55,158 nt of DNA from Oscillospiraceae bacterium (GTDB lineage Bacteria > Bacillota > Clostridia > Oscillospirales > Ruminococcaceae): positions 1-55,158 of the forward strand of contig JAKSPJ010000015.1 of the NCBI GenBank assembly GCA_024404915.1, in the 5' to 3' direction. The notes beneath the pieces were generated by a model, which was not told the origin of the DNA, ran no database searches, and was given only the letters and a program-made list of their open reading frames with translations. A program made the translations under genes and the position numbers. Numbering within the stretch: the stretch's first letter is position 1; every line of letters begins with the position of its first letter. Below, piece after piece: positions 37,125-45,450 of the stretch.

Positions 37125-37190
37125 CAGCGCAAAGCGTAAAACGGACAGTGCGGAATAATCAATTTCTGATAAAAAACTTTGTAAAACACC

Positions 37191-37219
37191 TTGACAAGCG
37201 ATTCATAATATGGTATAAT
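37191..37219 (+). promoter_or_regulatory. Promoter of the GntR-ABC-hydrolase operon
   Basis: Full consensus TTGACA (37191-37196), 17 bp, TATAAT (37214-37219). Such a strong promoter suggests the operon is held down by a repressor. Confidence 0.9.
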
Positions 37220-37226
37220 GTGCATA

Positions 37227-37245
37227 TGATATATATACAATATCA
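37227..37245 (+). promoter_or_regulatory. Candidate GntR operator
   Basis: TGATAT (37227-37232), 7 bp, ATATCA (37240-37245): a perfect inverted repeat at the transcription start of the operon whose first gene is a GntR/YtrA repressor. YtrA-type repressors bind such sites and autoregulate. Confidence 0.6.
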
Positions 37246-37264
37246 CTTTGCAAAGGAATAAATT

Positions 37265-37648
37265 ATGGATATTATCATCAGCAACTCATCCGGCGAGCCA
37301 ATCTATGAACAAATCTGTTCACAGATTAAGGCCATGATTATGAACGGCACTCTAAAAAGCGGGGATGCTTTGCCCTCCATGAGAAATCTTGCGCAGCAGC
37401 TTCGCATCAGCATCATCACCACCAAGCGTGCCTATGAAGAACTGGAACGGGATGGATTTATTGAATCCTATACGGGAAAAGGCAGCTTTGTAAAGGCACA
37501 GAATGCAGAGCTTCTTCGTGAGGAATATCTCCGCCAGATTGAAGAACTTCTTTCTGCTGCCTGCGAGAAAGCACAAAACTGCAATCTGTCACTGGAGGAA
37601 ATGACGGAAATACTAGCATTTATTTACGGAGGAAACAAAAATGAATGA
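37265..37648 (+). CDS. GntR family transcriptional regulator, YtrA subfamily
   Basis: A 127-aa regulator. The winged helix spans residues about 10-78 (EPIYEQICSQIKAMIMNGTLKSGDALPSMRNLAQQLRIS) with the wing RDGFIESYTGKGSFV; a short helical tail of about 45 residues replaces the usual effector domain, as in YtrA. It overlaps the ATPase gene by 8 nt and most likely represses its own operon. Confidence 0.93.
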   Translation: MDIIISNSSGEPIYEQICSQIKAMIMNGTLKSGDALPSMRNLAQQLRISIITTKRAYEELERDGFIESYTGKGSFVKAQNAELLREEYLRQIEELLSAACEKAQNCNLSLEEMTEILAFIYGGNKNE

Positions 37649-38519
37649 TTTTGAAAATGCGATTGAACTGAAAGGCGTTACCAAAAAATATGACGGCTTT
37701 ACTCTGAACAATGTCAGCTTCGCCGTTCCAAAGGGCAGCATCATGGGATTTATCGGGCAGAATGGTGCCGGAAAATCAACTACCATTAAGGCGATTCTCG
37801 GCATTATCGGCATTGACAGCGGTGAAATTCAGATTTTTGGCAAGGACCATCTGAAAGAAGAATATGAACTGAAAGAAGACATTGCGGCAGTTTTTGATGA
37901 ACTTCCCTTCCATGACAGTCTGAATGCAAAACAGATCAATATCATTATGAGCGGTATGTACCGAAACTGGGACAAAGCGCTTTTCTTCAGATATCTGGAT
38001 CGTTTCGGTCTTCCGCAAAAGAAAAAATGCGGCAAATTCTCCAAAGGTATGCGGATGAAGCTTCAAATTGCAGTGGCACTTTCCCATGGTGCAAAGCTTC
38101 TCATCATGGATGAAGCTACAACAGGCCTCGATCCCGTTGTCAGAAACGAAATACTTGATATCTTTCTTGAGTATCTCCAGGATGAAAACAAGAGTATTCT
38201 GATGTCCTCCCATATCACATCCGATCTTGAAAAAATCGCTGACTGTGTGACCTTTATTGACAATGGTGAGATTCTTCTCTCTGACTATAAGGATTCCATA
38301 CTGGAAAGTCATGCGGTCATCCGGTGCAGCAAGGCAGATTATACTATGATTGATCAGAATGACTTTATCAGCGCAAGAGTCACGGATTTCGGTGCGGATG
38401 TCATGGTTTCTGATAAAAATGCCATGCAGCAGAAATATCCGAAGCTGATGATTGAACCGACAACACTGGAAGAAATCATGCTGTTCTATGTAAACCGCAA
38501 GAAGAAGGAGTGGTCATAA
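37641..38519 (+). CDS. ABC transporter ATPase (YtrB-like)
   Basis: A 292-aa ATPase. Walker A GQNGAGKST (about 38-46), signature FSKGMRMKLQIAVALSHG (about 133-150), Walker B LLIMDEATTGLDP and switch SSHITSDL are intact. In the signature the usual LSGG is FSKG. The C-terminal 75 residues form the usual domain of drug/peptide exporters. Its stop overlaps the next start (TAATG). Confidence 0.94.
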   Translation: MNDFENAIELKGVTKKYDGFTLNNVSFAVPKGSIMGFIGQNGAGKSTTIKAILGIIGIDSGEIQIFGKDHLKEEYELKEDIAAVFDELPFHDSLNAKQINIIMSGMYRNWDKALFFRYLDRFGLPQKKKCGKFSKGMRMKLQIAVALSHGAKLLIMDEATTGLDPVVRNEILDIFLEYLQDENKSILMSSHITSDLEKIADCVTFIDNGEILLSDYKDSILESHAVIRCSKADYTMIDQNDFISARVTDFGADVMVSDKNAMQQKYPKLMIEPTTLEEIMLFYVNRKKKEWS

Positions 38520-39274
38520 TGCATACCGAAAAAAAGAAAGCTCCGTTTCTCCATCTGCTTTACAGAGAGTTTCTTTTGCTAAAGAAAAATATACTCAGCA
38601 ACAGTCTGATAGTTATCATCAGTTATGCCATCTGCCTGATGTTTTCACTCAGTGCAGTATACGGCAATATTGCAAAATCCGATAATGATATATGCCTTGC
38701 TCTCAAGGGTGCAATTCCGGCAACCAGAATTATGGGTGTAGTAATGTCTTTCATGCTTTTTGTCGGGGCAAGCGATATTAGTGCGGATATAAACAGCAAA
38801 GCATGGCACCTGTTCAGAAAGAGTGCACCTGTCAGGCCTCTGAAAATGGCATTTGCCAAATACACAATGATGTTTCTTGCTCTTGCTGCTTCTGTTATTG
38901 TTGCGCTGCTTTACAACGCAGCAGACAGGATGATTTATCAGGAGTTTTCTGATTATACTTATTTCGGACTTGTATTTGCAGTCGGCGCCGTTCTTTCCGT
39001 GTTTACCGTGCTGAATACAAGCATGACCTTTTTTTTCGGCAGTTCAGATAAAGGCGGACTGATTTCAACGATTGGATCAATGATTATAATCATGCCGTAT
39101 ATGATGAAAAAGCTGAAGACAATGGAAAGCCAGAACATGGATCCGTTTGAAATAATCGCGTCCGTTACCGGGTTCTGCAATAGGAATGTTCTGTGGTTTG
39201 TTCTGATTATCGTACTCGCTTTTATCATCGGGCTTCTGGTGATGACATGGTACTATAAAAGGAGGGATAAATAA
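38519..39274 (+). CDS. ABC-2 type membrane permease 1
   Basis: A 251-aa membrane protein with six predicted spans and a basic N-terminus (HTEKKKAPFLHLLYREFLLLKKNIL). It belongs to the ABC-2/DUF3169-like permeases of GntR-YtrA-controlled transporters. AAGGAG precedes the ATG at 38519; a GTG three codons upstream is less likely. Shares a base with the next start. Confidence 0.88.
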   Translation: MHTEKKKAPFLHLLYREFLLLKKNILSNSLIVIISYAICLMFSLSAVYGNIAKSDNDICLALKGAIPATRIMGVVMSFMLFVGASDISADINSKAWHLFRKSAPVRPLKMAFAKYTMMFLALAASVIVALLYNAADRMIYQEFSDYTYFGLVFAVGAVLSVFTVLNTSMTFFFGSSDKGGLISTIGSMIIIMPYMMKKLKTMESQNMDPFEIIASVTGFCNRNVLWFVLIIVLAFIIGLLVMTWYYKRRDK

Positions 39275-39999
39275 TGTTCGGTCTGATTTACAAGGAATTT
39301 TCTCTGAACAAGTACAATCTTTTGTGTCCGTTGATTATGTCGCTGATGTATAATATCATGTTCGCCTTCACTGACACATTTATTCTTTCAGAGAACACGG
39401 GAGATTCATTTCGTTCATCGGTTTCTATATATGCGGTTATATGCACATGGACATTTTTTCTCACCTATGCTTTTTCTTACTTCTTTTTTCAGTCAGACTC
39501 CAATAAAGCATGGCAGCATTTTTCCTGTTCTGCACCTACAGGACCTGCCGGGCAGGTGGGAGGAAAATATATCTTCGTTCTATTTGTCTTTCTGATGATA
39601 TTTGTGCTGAATATTCTTGCCGCTGTTACAGTATGTATAAAGATGAATATGAGTCTGCTCACATTCTTTTTTATTGATTTTCTGATGTTCTGCTTTTTCC
39701 TGATTCTTGCCTCAATTGAGCTTCCTTTTTATTTCAGACTCGGTGCTGTATCCGGAAAAACGATTAAAACGATACTTTTCATACTGGCTATGCTTCTGGG
39801 AATTGCGTATCTGCTTTTCGGAGATATTGCAATATTTAATGTGGAGAATCCGATTGAAGTCATTATTTCAAAACTGTCGGCAACAGTACCGATGCTGGTT
39901 GTCATGGCTGTAATTCTGTTTGCATTGCCGGTATTCTGTCTGTCAATGATGCTTTCTGTAAAGCTGTACCGCAAAGGCCTTGAAAACATTGAACAGTAA
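39274..39999 (+). CDS. ABC-2 type membrane permease 2
   Basis: A 241-aa permease with six spans; FGLIYKEFSLNKYNLLCPLIMSL at the N-terminus parallels the first permease, so the two probably form a heterodimeric channel. SDSNKAWQHFSCSAPTGPAGQVGGKYI near residue 75-100 matches the equivalent loop NSKAWHLFRKSAPVRPLKMAFAKY in permease 1, showing common ancestry. Confidence 0.88.
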   Translation: MFGLIYKEFSLNKYNLLCPLIMSLMYNIMFAFTDTFILSENTGDSFRSSVSIYAVICTWTFFLTYAFSYFFFQSDSNKAWQHFSCSAPTGPAGQVGGKYIFVLFVFLMIFVLNILAAVTVCIKMNMSLLTFFFIDFLMFCFFLILASIELPFYFRLGAVSGKTIKTILFILAMLLGIAYLLFGDIAIFNVENPIEVIISKLSATVPMLVVMAVILFALPVFCLSMMLSVKLYRKGLENIEQ

Positions 40000-40011
40000 A
40001 GGAGAAGAAAA

Positions 40012-41853
40012 ATGAAACGATATGCAAAAATACTGTCTGCACTGACAGTATCTTCTGTAATGCTTTTCAGTACTAATATTTCGGCATTTGCTGAAGATAG
40101 TATGGTTTCCGATTGGGAGAAAGCCATTACAGAATATAGCGAAGGAACAGTTTTTGCTTCCTGTCAGACAGCATTATTTGATAAAAACGAAATTCTGTAT
40201 ACCGGAAGATTCGGATATTCCGATATTGAAAATGAAATCCCGGCAGATGAAAATTCTGTTTATGACTGGGGTAGTATTTCCAAAACACTTGTATGGGTAA
40301 GCATGATGCAGCTTTACGAACAGGGAAAGCTTGACCTGAACGAAGATATACGCACATATCTGCCCGAAGGCTTCCTTTCAAAGCTGAAGTATGATGATCC
40401 CATTACAATTCTGAATCTGATGAATCATCAATGCGGCTGGGAAGAAACAAATGATGTAATTGAAACCTCTGATAAAAACGGTATTCTTCCTCTTGATGAA
40501 GCCCTCAGAAAAAGTGAACCCTATCAGGTTTTCAGACCCGGCGAAATCACGGGCTATTCCAACTGGGGTACGGCACTTGGCGGCTATATCGTGGAATGTA
40601 TTACAGGGGAAAGCTATACAAATTATATACACGAGCATATTTTTGATGTTCTGGGAATGGAGCATACTTCCATTTCACCAGACCACAGCGATACCCCGTG
40701 GGTAGCAGAGCGGTATGAAAAGATGAAAGCTTACAACAGCAATAACATACATGATGAGCAGATAATGGTGCCTATAGCTAAAAAAACGTATATCATACCA
40801 TATCCCGCAGGTGCAGCGGCAGGAACTATTGATGATATTGCATTGTATGGAAAAGCATTGATTTCAGATGAATGTCCCCTTTTTGAAAATCAGGAAACTC
40901 TGGAACTGATGTTCTCACCAAGCTTAAACTATGGTGACAGCGACATTGTACAGAACTGTCACGGATTCTGGACAAGCTTTTATTCCAGAACACTTCTCGG
41001 ACACAACGGCGCAACAAATACCGGAACTGCAAATCTTGTATTTGACAGGGAATCAGGAACAGGCTGTGCAGTCCTTGTCAATCAGTATGGAGAAAGCTAT
41101 TTTACACAGGGCATTCCTGCAATGCTGTTCGGGAGTGCAAAAGACAATCTTTCGCTTACAGAAAACAGGAACGGAAATAATACAGATATTTCAGGAAATT
41201 ACATTATTTCAAGATCTGTGCTGACAGGAATTTCTGCAATTCCGTCCTTCATTTCCACATACAAAATCCAAAAATCAGATGACGAAACTTTCACGCTGAA
41301 CGACAGTATTACCCTTAGCGCCGTTGATGATGCACTATTTTTCACAGAAGCGGAAGATTCCGTTGCTCCATGCGGATTATCCTATACATCTGACGGAAGA
41401 AAGCTTTTATCACTCGGCAGCGCAGACCTTGTGGAAGCACCCGACATTCCCCTTAAAAGACTTGCTGTCTACGGATATCTTCTGATTGCGGCAGTCGAGT
41501 TTATTCTGCTCATCATCAAGTGGATCAGAGTCATTGTAAAAAAATGGAATCGATACAGAGGCTGGCAGTGCATCCTGCTTTCGCAGATTGCAAAGATTGT
41601 ATCCTGTGTCAGTGTGTTTCTCATGTTTGTATTTTATATAGATGCATCCGGTATTTCTGAAGTGAATGCTGGAATAACAGCTGCCATTCAGATTCTAAGC
41701 CTAATCTTCTGCATCATTTCTTTGGCAGCATCTGCCATATGTATGATTCAGAAAAAAGAAAAAAAAGCTGCGCAGAGCATATACATTTCCAATATTCTGC
41801 TGAATGCAGCATCCATCGTATTGGCAGTTTCGCTGAAGCTATGGATTCCGTAA
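40012..41853 (+). CDS. Secreted, membrane-anchored beta-lactamase-like serine hydrolase
   Basis: A 613-aa protein. A signal peptide (1-28, ending ISAFAED) precedes a class C beta-lactamase/PBP4*-like domain (about 35-370) with SxxK as SISK (88-91), YSN (182-184) and HNG (331-333, in place of KTG). A roughly 100-residue linker is followed by four transmembrane helices (about 480-612). The active-site Ser therefore faces outward. Such proteins act as D-aminopeptidases, esterases or peptide hydrolases and are found with peptide-antibiotic ABC transporters. It lies 12 nt after permease 2, so hydrolase and exporter probably share one job, such as envelope defence. True beta-lactam hydrolysis is not shown. 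Confidence 0.9.
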   Translation: MKRYAKILSALTVSSVMLFSTNISAFAEDSMVSDWEKAITEYSEGTVFASCQTALFDKNEILYTGRFGYSDIENEIPADENSVYDWGSISKTLVWVSMMQLYEQGKLDLNEDIRTYLPEGFLSKLKYDDPITILNLMNHQCGWEETNDVIETSDKNGILPLDEALRKSEPYQVFRPGEITGYSNWGTALGGYIVECITGESYTNYIHEHIFDVLGMEHTSISPDHSDTPWVAERYEKMKAYNSNNIHDEQIMVPIAKKTYIIPYPAGAAAGTIDDIALYGKALISDECPLFENQETLELMFSPSLNYGDSDIVQNCHGFWTSFYSRTLLGHNGATNTGTANLVFDRESGTGCAVLVNQYGESYFTQGIPAMLFGSAKDNLSLTENRNGNNTDISGNYIISRSVLTGISAIPSFISTYKIQKSDDETFTLNDSITLSAVDDALFFTEAEDSVAPCGLSYTSDGRKLLSLGSADLVEAPDIPLKRLAVYGYLLIAAVEFILLIIKWIRVIVKKWNRYRGWQCILLSQIAKIVSCVSVFLMFVFYIDASGISEVNAGITAAIQILSLIFCIISLAASAICMIQKKEKKAAQSIYISNILLNAASIVLAVSLKLWIP

Positions 41854-41889
41854 TCATCCGATTCCGTCAGGTAATCAATAAAAAAGCAG

Positions 41890-41928
41890 CCTCTTATACG
41901 CTGAACCATTCGGCGTATAGGAGGTTTG
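41890..41928 (+). terminator. Probable terminator of the GntR-ABC-hydrolase operon
   Basis: CCTCTTATACGC (41890-41901) and GCGTATAGGAGG (41913-41924) form a 12-bp stem with one mismatch; the T run after it is weak. Confidence 0.55.
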
Positions 41929-42031
41929 CCGTTTACACCAGATACATCATTTTCATTTCTTAATTATTAATTTGAATTATTGACAGAATGACAAACAATA
42001 TTTACTGCTGATTCCGATTCATCTTTTGATT

Positions 42032-42124
42032 ATGAAGGAAAATGAACGCAGGAATAATATGATTATCTCTGCATTTTTCTTTATGGCACTTGCCGTGTAT
42101 GCCGGTGCATTTGGCACATTCTGA
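42032..42124 (+). CDS. Possible 30-aa membrane peptide
   Basis: A short ORF with a charged start (MKENERRNN) and a hydrophobic helix (MIISAFFFMALAVYAGAFG). The composition is that of a small membrane protein, but no ribosome site precedes it and it sits in a 313-bp gap between two operons. Nothing else in the gap is assignable besides the hairpins at 41890 and 42127. Confidence 0.3.
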   Translation: MKENERRNNMIISAFFFMALAVYAGAFGTF

Positions 42125-42126
42125 AT

Positions 42127-42164
42127 AAAAAACGCACAGAACAATCGTTCTGTGCGTTTTTTCA
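42127..42164 (-). terminator. Terminator of the GH43 gene
   Basis: Perfect 16-bp arms AAAAAACGCACAGAAC (42127-42142) and complement (42147-42162), three bases past the GH43 stop; symmetric, so it works on both strands. Confidence 0.92.
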
Positions 42165-42166
42165 CA

Positions 42167-45061
42167 TTATTGAATTGTCACTTCTATCGTAATCTGTTTA
42201 TATTCCGCATTCAGGAGATGTGTCGGTGTCATGGCAATGTCCGGTTCACCGTCTGCCCCAAAGAACACCTGACGGATGCGTGTATGCCTGCAGGGGTCAT
42301 ACAGCGGATCCTCTGCATAACTGCCGCAGGTCTTGCTGTCATGGGATGAGGGACGTGCATGGTAGACAATCAGCAGATTGCCGTTCTCATCCACAACAAA
42401 GGAATTATGTCCCGGACCGGATTCCCCATTCACATCTGCGGTACTGAGTACAGGCTGATTGTACTTTGTCCAGCTTGACGGATTCATCAGGTCTGCATCT
42501 GCGAAGGCGGACAGTTTTCCGACACAGTATTCTGAACCGGTACCGGATGCGGAGAAGAAAACATAGATTTTGCCGTTGTGCTTCAAAACAGCAGCACCCT
42601 CATTCACACGATGATTGACAAGTTCCCAATTGTATTCCGGCTTTGTGAGCAGAATCGGCTTGGAAATCAGCACCCAGGGTTTCTCAGGATTGATTTCTGC
42701 CATAAACAGAGAGGAGTCACCCTTGATTTCCGCCCAGATGACATAGTGTCTGCCATTGTTTTCAAAATAAGTCATATCCAGAGAAAATCCGGCAAAGGAT
42801 TCTGTATCACCGCTGCTTGCCTGCATTCTTCCGCATTCCGTCCATGTACCCTCATATGGATCTCCATCGCATTTCAGGACATAGGGGCGGATTTCCCAGA
42901 TGTTCTGGCTGGTTCCTGCGGCAAAATACATATACCATGCACCGCCGATATAGTGCATCTCCGGTGCCCAGATGTGTCTGGACATGATGCCGTCTGCGTG
43001 GGCTTTCCAGATGATTTTTTCCTCTGCCGCCGCAAGACCTGCAACGGTTTTGCTTCTGCGCAGAATAATGCGGTCATAGCCCTTATTCACACTGCCGTAT
43101 GCGGGATAAGATGCGGTAAAGTAGTAATATCCATCCTCCCCTTTTACCACATAGGGATCAGCACGTTCCGAAATGAAAGGGTTATCATAATCTCCGGTCA
43201 TCACTTCGCCTGAAACGAGATATGTTCCGGGGACGGCACCCTCCAGACTCTTTATCTGCTCCTGATTCCACTGAACAGGAAACGCTGATGTGCTTCCGTC
43301 ACTGTATAATGCGTTAACCTGCTGTGGCAGTGTGATGGAATCGCCAGCATCGAAGGTCAGCTGCATCGGTTCAATGCCTGTATTAAAAGTTGACAGCTGC
43401 ACTGAGGGATATGCCTCCAGCAATGCGGAGTACTGTTCAGCAGTAATGGGAATCACATATCCGTGTCTCGGCGTAAAATCAAAGCTGTAATCAGAGCGGC
43501 TGACTGTTGTAAAGTTTTCCAGATCAGAGGTTTTCTGCATGACATAATAGCCATTGCCATAGGCATCCGACATCATCAGCCATTCATCTGAATTCAGCAG
43601 CTTATAAATATTCGGGCCTTCCACACCAAGCGTCCCCTCTGAAACCTTCCGAATCTGCTGATAAGGGCCGGAGGCGTGATCTCCGACAGCCACATAGATA
43701 TATTTATTCGTCTCATTTTTAAAGTACATATAATACTTTCCGTTTTCATAGATGATATCCGAATCAATCGCATCCGTACCGTCTGCGGGTGCAAACAGCA
43801 GGCTCGGTGCCGTATCCAGTTTTTTCAGGTCTTTGCTGTATGCATAATACATAATTGTGCGATTATCTGTGCCGGGAACACGGGCAGCAAAATAAATCAT
43901 ATAGGATTGCTTTTCCGGGTCATAAATCGCCTGTGGTGCCCATGCACGGTCACAGTTCATCATATTGGGATACTGATTTGCAATTTCAATGAGGGATTCA
44001 TCAAACCAGTGAATCAGGTCTGTGGATTTTGCACTGATCAGATTGCGGTTGCTGCTCCATCCCAGAGAGGACTTCATGTCCGTTGCCAACAGATAGTAGA
44101 AACCGTCCTCTCCCTTAAAAATATAGGGGTCACGAATGCATTTGGTACCGACTGAAGATTGCCAGACGGCTTTGCCCCCATTCAATGCCGTGAAGTGGTA
44201 GCCATCCAAAGAGATTGCGTAGGACAATCGTTCCTGTTCAGGCGCATTTCCAAGAAAATACGCAAACAGATATGCAATCTGCGTATCATCATAGGGAATA
44301 TTACAGACTGCATCAAAGTCCATATCCCCTGTACAAAGGGCACGGCTCAATGCACGGGCATCCTTCTGGTTGGTTTGCCCATCCCCATTGATATCGGATA
44401 TTTTGGATATGACAGTGTCCATTCCCTGTTTCATGCCCCGTTTCAGCAATGAAAGATCCCTTGCATCTATTCTGTCATTTCTGTCCAGATCTCCCCGCAT
44501 CAGGGAATAAGTCTGTTCCACAGGACGAATAAAGAATTTTTGTCCTTCGCCGCCCCAGTAATCCCACTGGTCAATGTTGGCACCGTTTTCATAGCTGATA
44601 TCGTAAACATCCAGTGCGGCATTTCTGCTGTTTTTTCCACGGATAACGTACGCATCCGCAGTGCGTGTCAGCTGAAATAGCTGTGCATCAGTTCCCTGAT
44701 AGGGCGTCAGCAAAACATTGTTGCCGTTGGTTGCATCACCATTTTCAATGGTCATTGCCATAGAAGGATTTTCAGCAGAAAGAATAGCGCAGCAGCCGTT
44801 TTCCTGCTGCACGATTTTCCAGTGCTGTGCCGATGTTCCCAGTGATTCCCATTGAATAACATTTCCATTGGTGTCTGCGGTCATACATTTTCCGCTGAGA
44901 CGGGCGGCAATTGTATACTCTGCACCGCTGATGATTCTTTTGGCACTGTCTGCATAAGCGGCAGAAAGTGGCGATGCAGCTGCATGGACGAACGGTACAG
45001 AAACAGACGTAAATGCGGAAAGCATTACGCAGGAAAGAAATGCAGAAATTTTTCTTTTCAT
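42167..45061 (-). CDS. Cellulosomal double GH43 glycosidase with ricin-type lectin and dockerin
   Basis: A 964-aa secreted multimodular enzyme. Order: signal peptide (1-28); ricin-B/CBM13-like lectin (about 45-182, with repeated QLFQLT, QWDYWG and QKFFI strands); type I dockerin (about 188-245, two calcium loops: DLDRNDRIDARDLSLLKRG and DINGDGQTNQKDARALSRA); GH43 domain 1 (about 265-550; base Asp in RDPY near 311, Asp in DSD near 434, acid Glu in VEGPNIYK near 481); a Big_4-like Ig domain (about 567-620); GH43 domain 2 (about 625-955; ADPY near 635, FSLDMTYF, NEGAAVLKHNG). GH43 enzymes are arabinofuranosidases or xylosidases acting on hemicellulose. The dockerin would fix it to a cohesin scaffold not in the window. 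An internal rather than terminal dockerin is notable. It is monocistronic with no recognised promoter. Confidence 0.92.
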   Translation of the reverse strand: MKRKISAFLSCVMLSAFTSVSVPFVHAAASPLSAAYADSAKRIISGAEYTIAARLSGKCMTADTNGNVIQWESLGTSAQHWKIVQQENGCCAILSAENPSMAMTIENGDATNGNNVLLTPYQGTDAQLFQLTRTADAYVIRGKNSRNAALDVYDISYENGANIDQWDYWGGEGQKFFIRPVEQTYSLMRGDLDRNDRIDARDLSLLKRGMKQGMDTVISKISDINGDGQTNQKDARALSRALCTGDMDFDAVCNIPYDDTQIAYLFAYFLGNAPEQERLSYAISLDGYHFTALNGGKAVWQSSVGTKCIRDPYIFKGEDGFYYLLATDMKSSLGWSSNRNLISAKSTDLIHWFDESLIEIANQYPNMMNCDRAWAPQAIYDPEKQSYMIYFAARVPGTDNRTIMYYAYSKDLKKLDTAPSLLFAPADGTDAIDSDIIYENGKYYMYFKNETNKYIYVAVGDHASGPYQQIRKVSEGTLGVEGPNIYKLLNSDEWLMMSDAYGNGYYVMQKTSDLENFTTVSRSDYSFDFTPRHGYVIPITAEQYSALLEAYPSVQLSTFNTGIEPMQLTFDAGDSITLPQQVNALYSDGSTSAFPVQWNQEQIKSLEGAVPGTYLVSGEVMTGDYDNPFISERADPYVVKGEDGYYYFTASYPAYGSVNKGYDRIILRRSKTVAGLAAAEEKIIWKAHADGIMSRHIWAPEMHYIGGAWYMYFAAGTSQNIWEIRPYVLKCDGDPYEGTWTECGRMQASSGDTESFAGFSLDMTYFENNGRHYVIWAEIKGDSSLFMAEINPEKPWVLISKPILLTKPEYNWELVNHRVNEGAAVLKHNGKIYVFFSASGTGSEYCVGKLSAFADADLMNPSSWTKYNQPVLSTADVNGESGPGHNSFVVDENGNLLIVYHARPSSHDSKTCGSYAEDPLYDPCRHTRIRQVFFGADGEPDIAMTPTHLLNAEYKQITIEVTIQ

Positions 45062-45206
45062 ATGATAACCTCCCAGCCAATTTCTACAGATAAATTTTTT
45101 CTTTATTATACCATAATACTATTCAGATTTCAACTCACTTTTTTATCTTCTTTATCCTACTTTTTTGCGCTGATTATTCCTATCACATCAAAATAGTGCA
45201 AAAAAA

Positions 45207-45237
45207 GCGCACCTGCGATTCAACGACGCAGATACGC
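45207..45237 (-). terminator. Minus-strand terminator beside direct repeat copy 1
   Basis: GCGCACCTGCG (45207-45217) and CGCAGATACGC (45227-45237) form a hairpin that on the minus strand runs into seven T residues (45200-45206). The gene-free stretch 45062-45450 holds this hairpin, repeat copy 1 and the hipA terminator. Confidence 0.65.
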
Positions 45238-45250
45238 TGATTCATATGAT

Positions 45251-45382
45251 GGAGGCGGCTCTCAATGTACCTATACCACTTTTTCGCAACCTAAAAAAAT
45301 GGGAAATGGCTATTTTACGTCATTTCAGGCATTGTCCGATTAATTGATTAGTGTACATTGCGGTTGTTAAGTAATTGTCAAT
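45251..45382 (+). repeat. 132-bp direct repeat, copy 1
   Basis: This block recurs at 51611-51742, exactly 6360 bp downstream, in the same orientation with five mismatches (about 96% identity). It starts GGAGGCGGCTCTCAATGTAC and ends GTTGTTAAGTAATTGTCAAT. Inside, CAATGTAC near the left end faces GTACATTG near the right end. Its first ten bases match the complement of the tmRNA 3' end at 52790. Two of the three forward frames are broken by stops in one copy or the other, so it is more likely a noncoding element. It lies between a minus-strand terminator and the hipA terminator. Confidence 0.95.
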
Positions 45383-45393
45383 GCTGAAAAATC

Positions 45394-45430
45394 GAAACCG
45401 CATCAGCAAGTTTTTGGCCGATGCGGTTTT
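45394..45430 (-). terminator. Terminator of the hipA-like gene
   Basis: AAACCGCATCAGC (45395-45407) pairs with GGCCGATGCGGTTT (45416-45429); on the minus strand the stem is followed by CGATTTTTC. Confidence 0.75.
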
Positions 45431-45450
45431 ACATTTATTCATTTTACAAT

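Noticed and set aside
40012..41853. True class C beta-lactamase
   Set aside because: SxxK and YxN are present but KTG is HNG, and four C-terminal membrane helices are foreign to beta-lactamases; a peptidase or esterase-like hydrolase is more likely.
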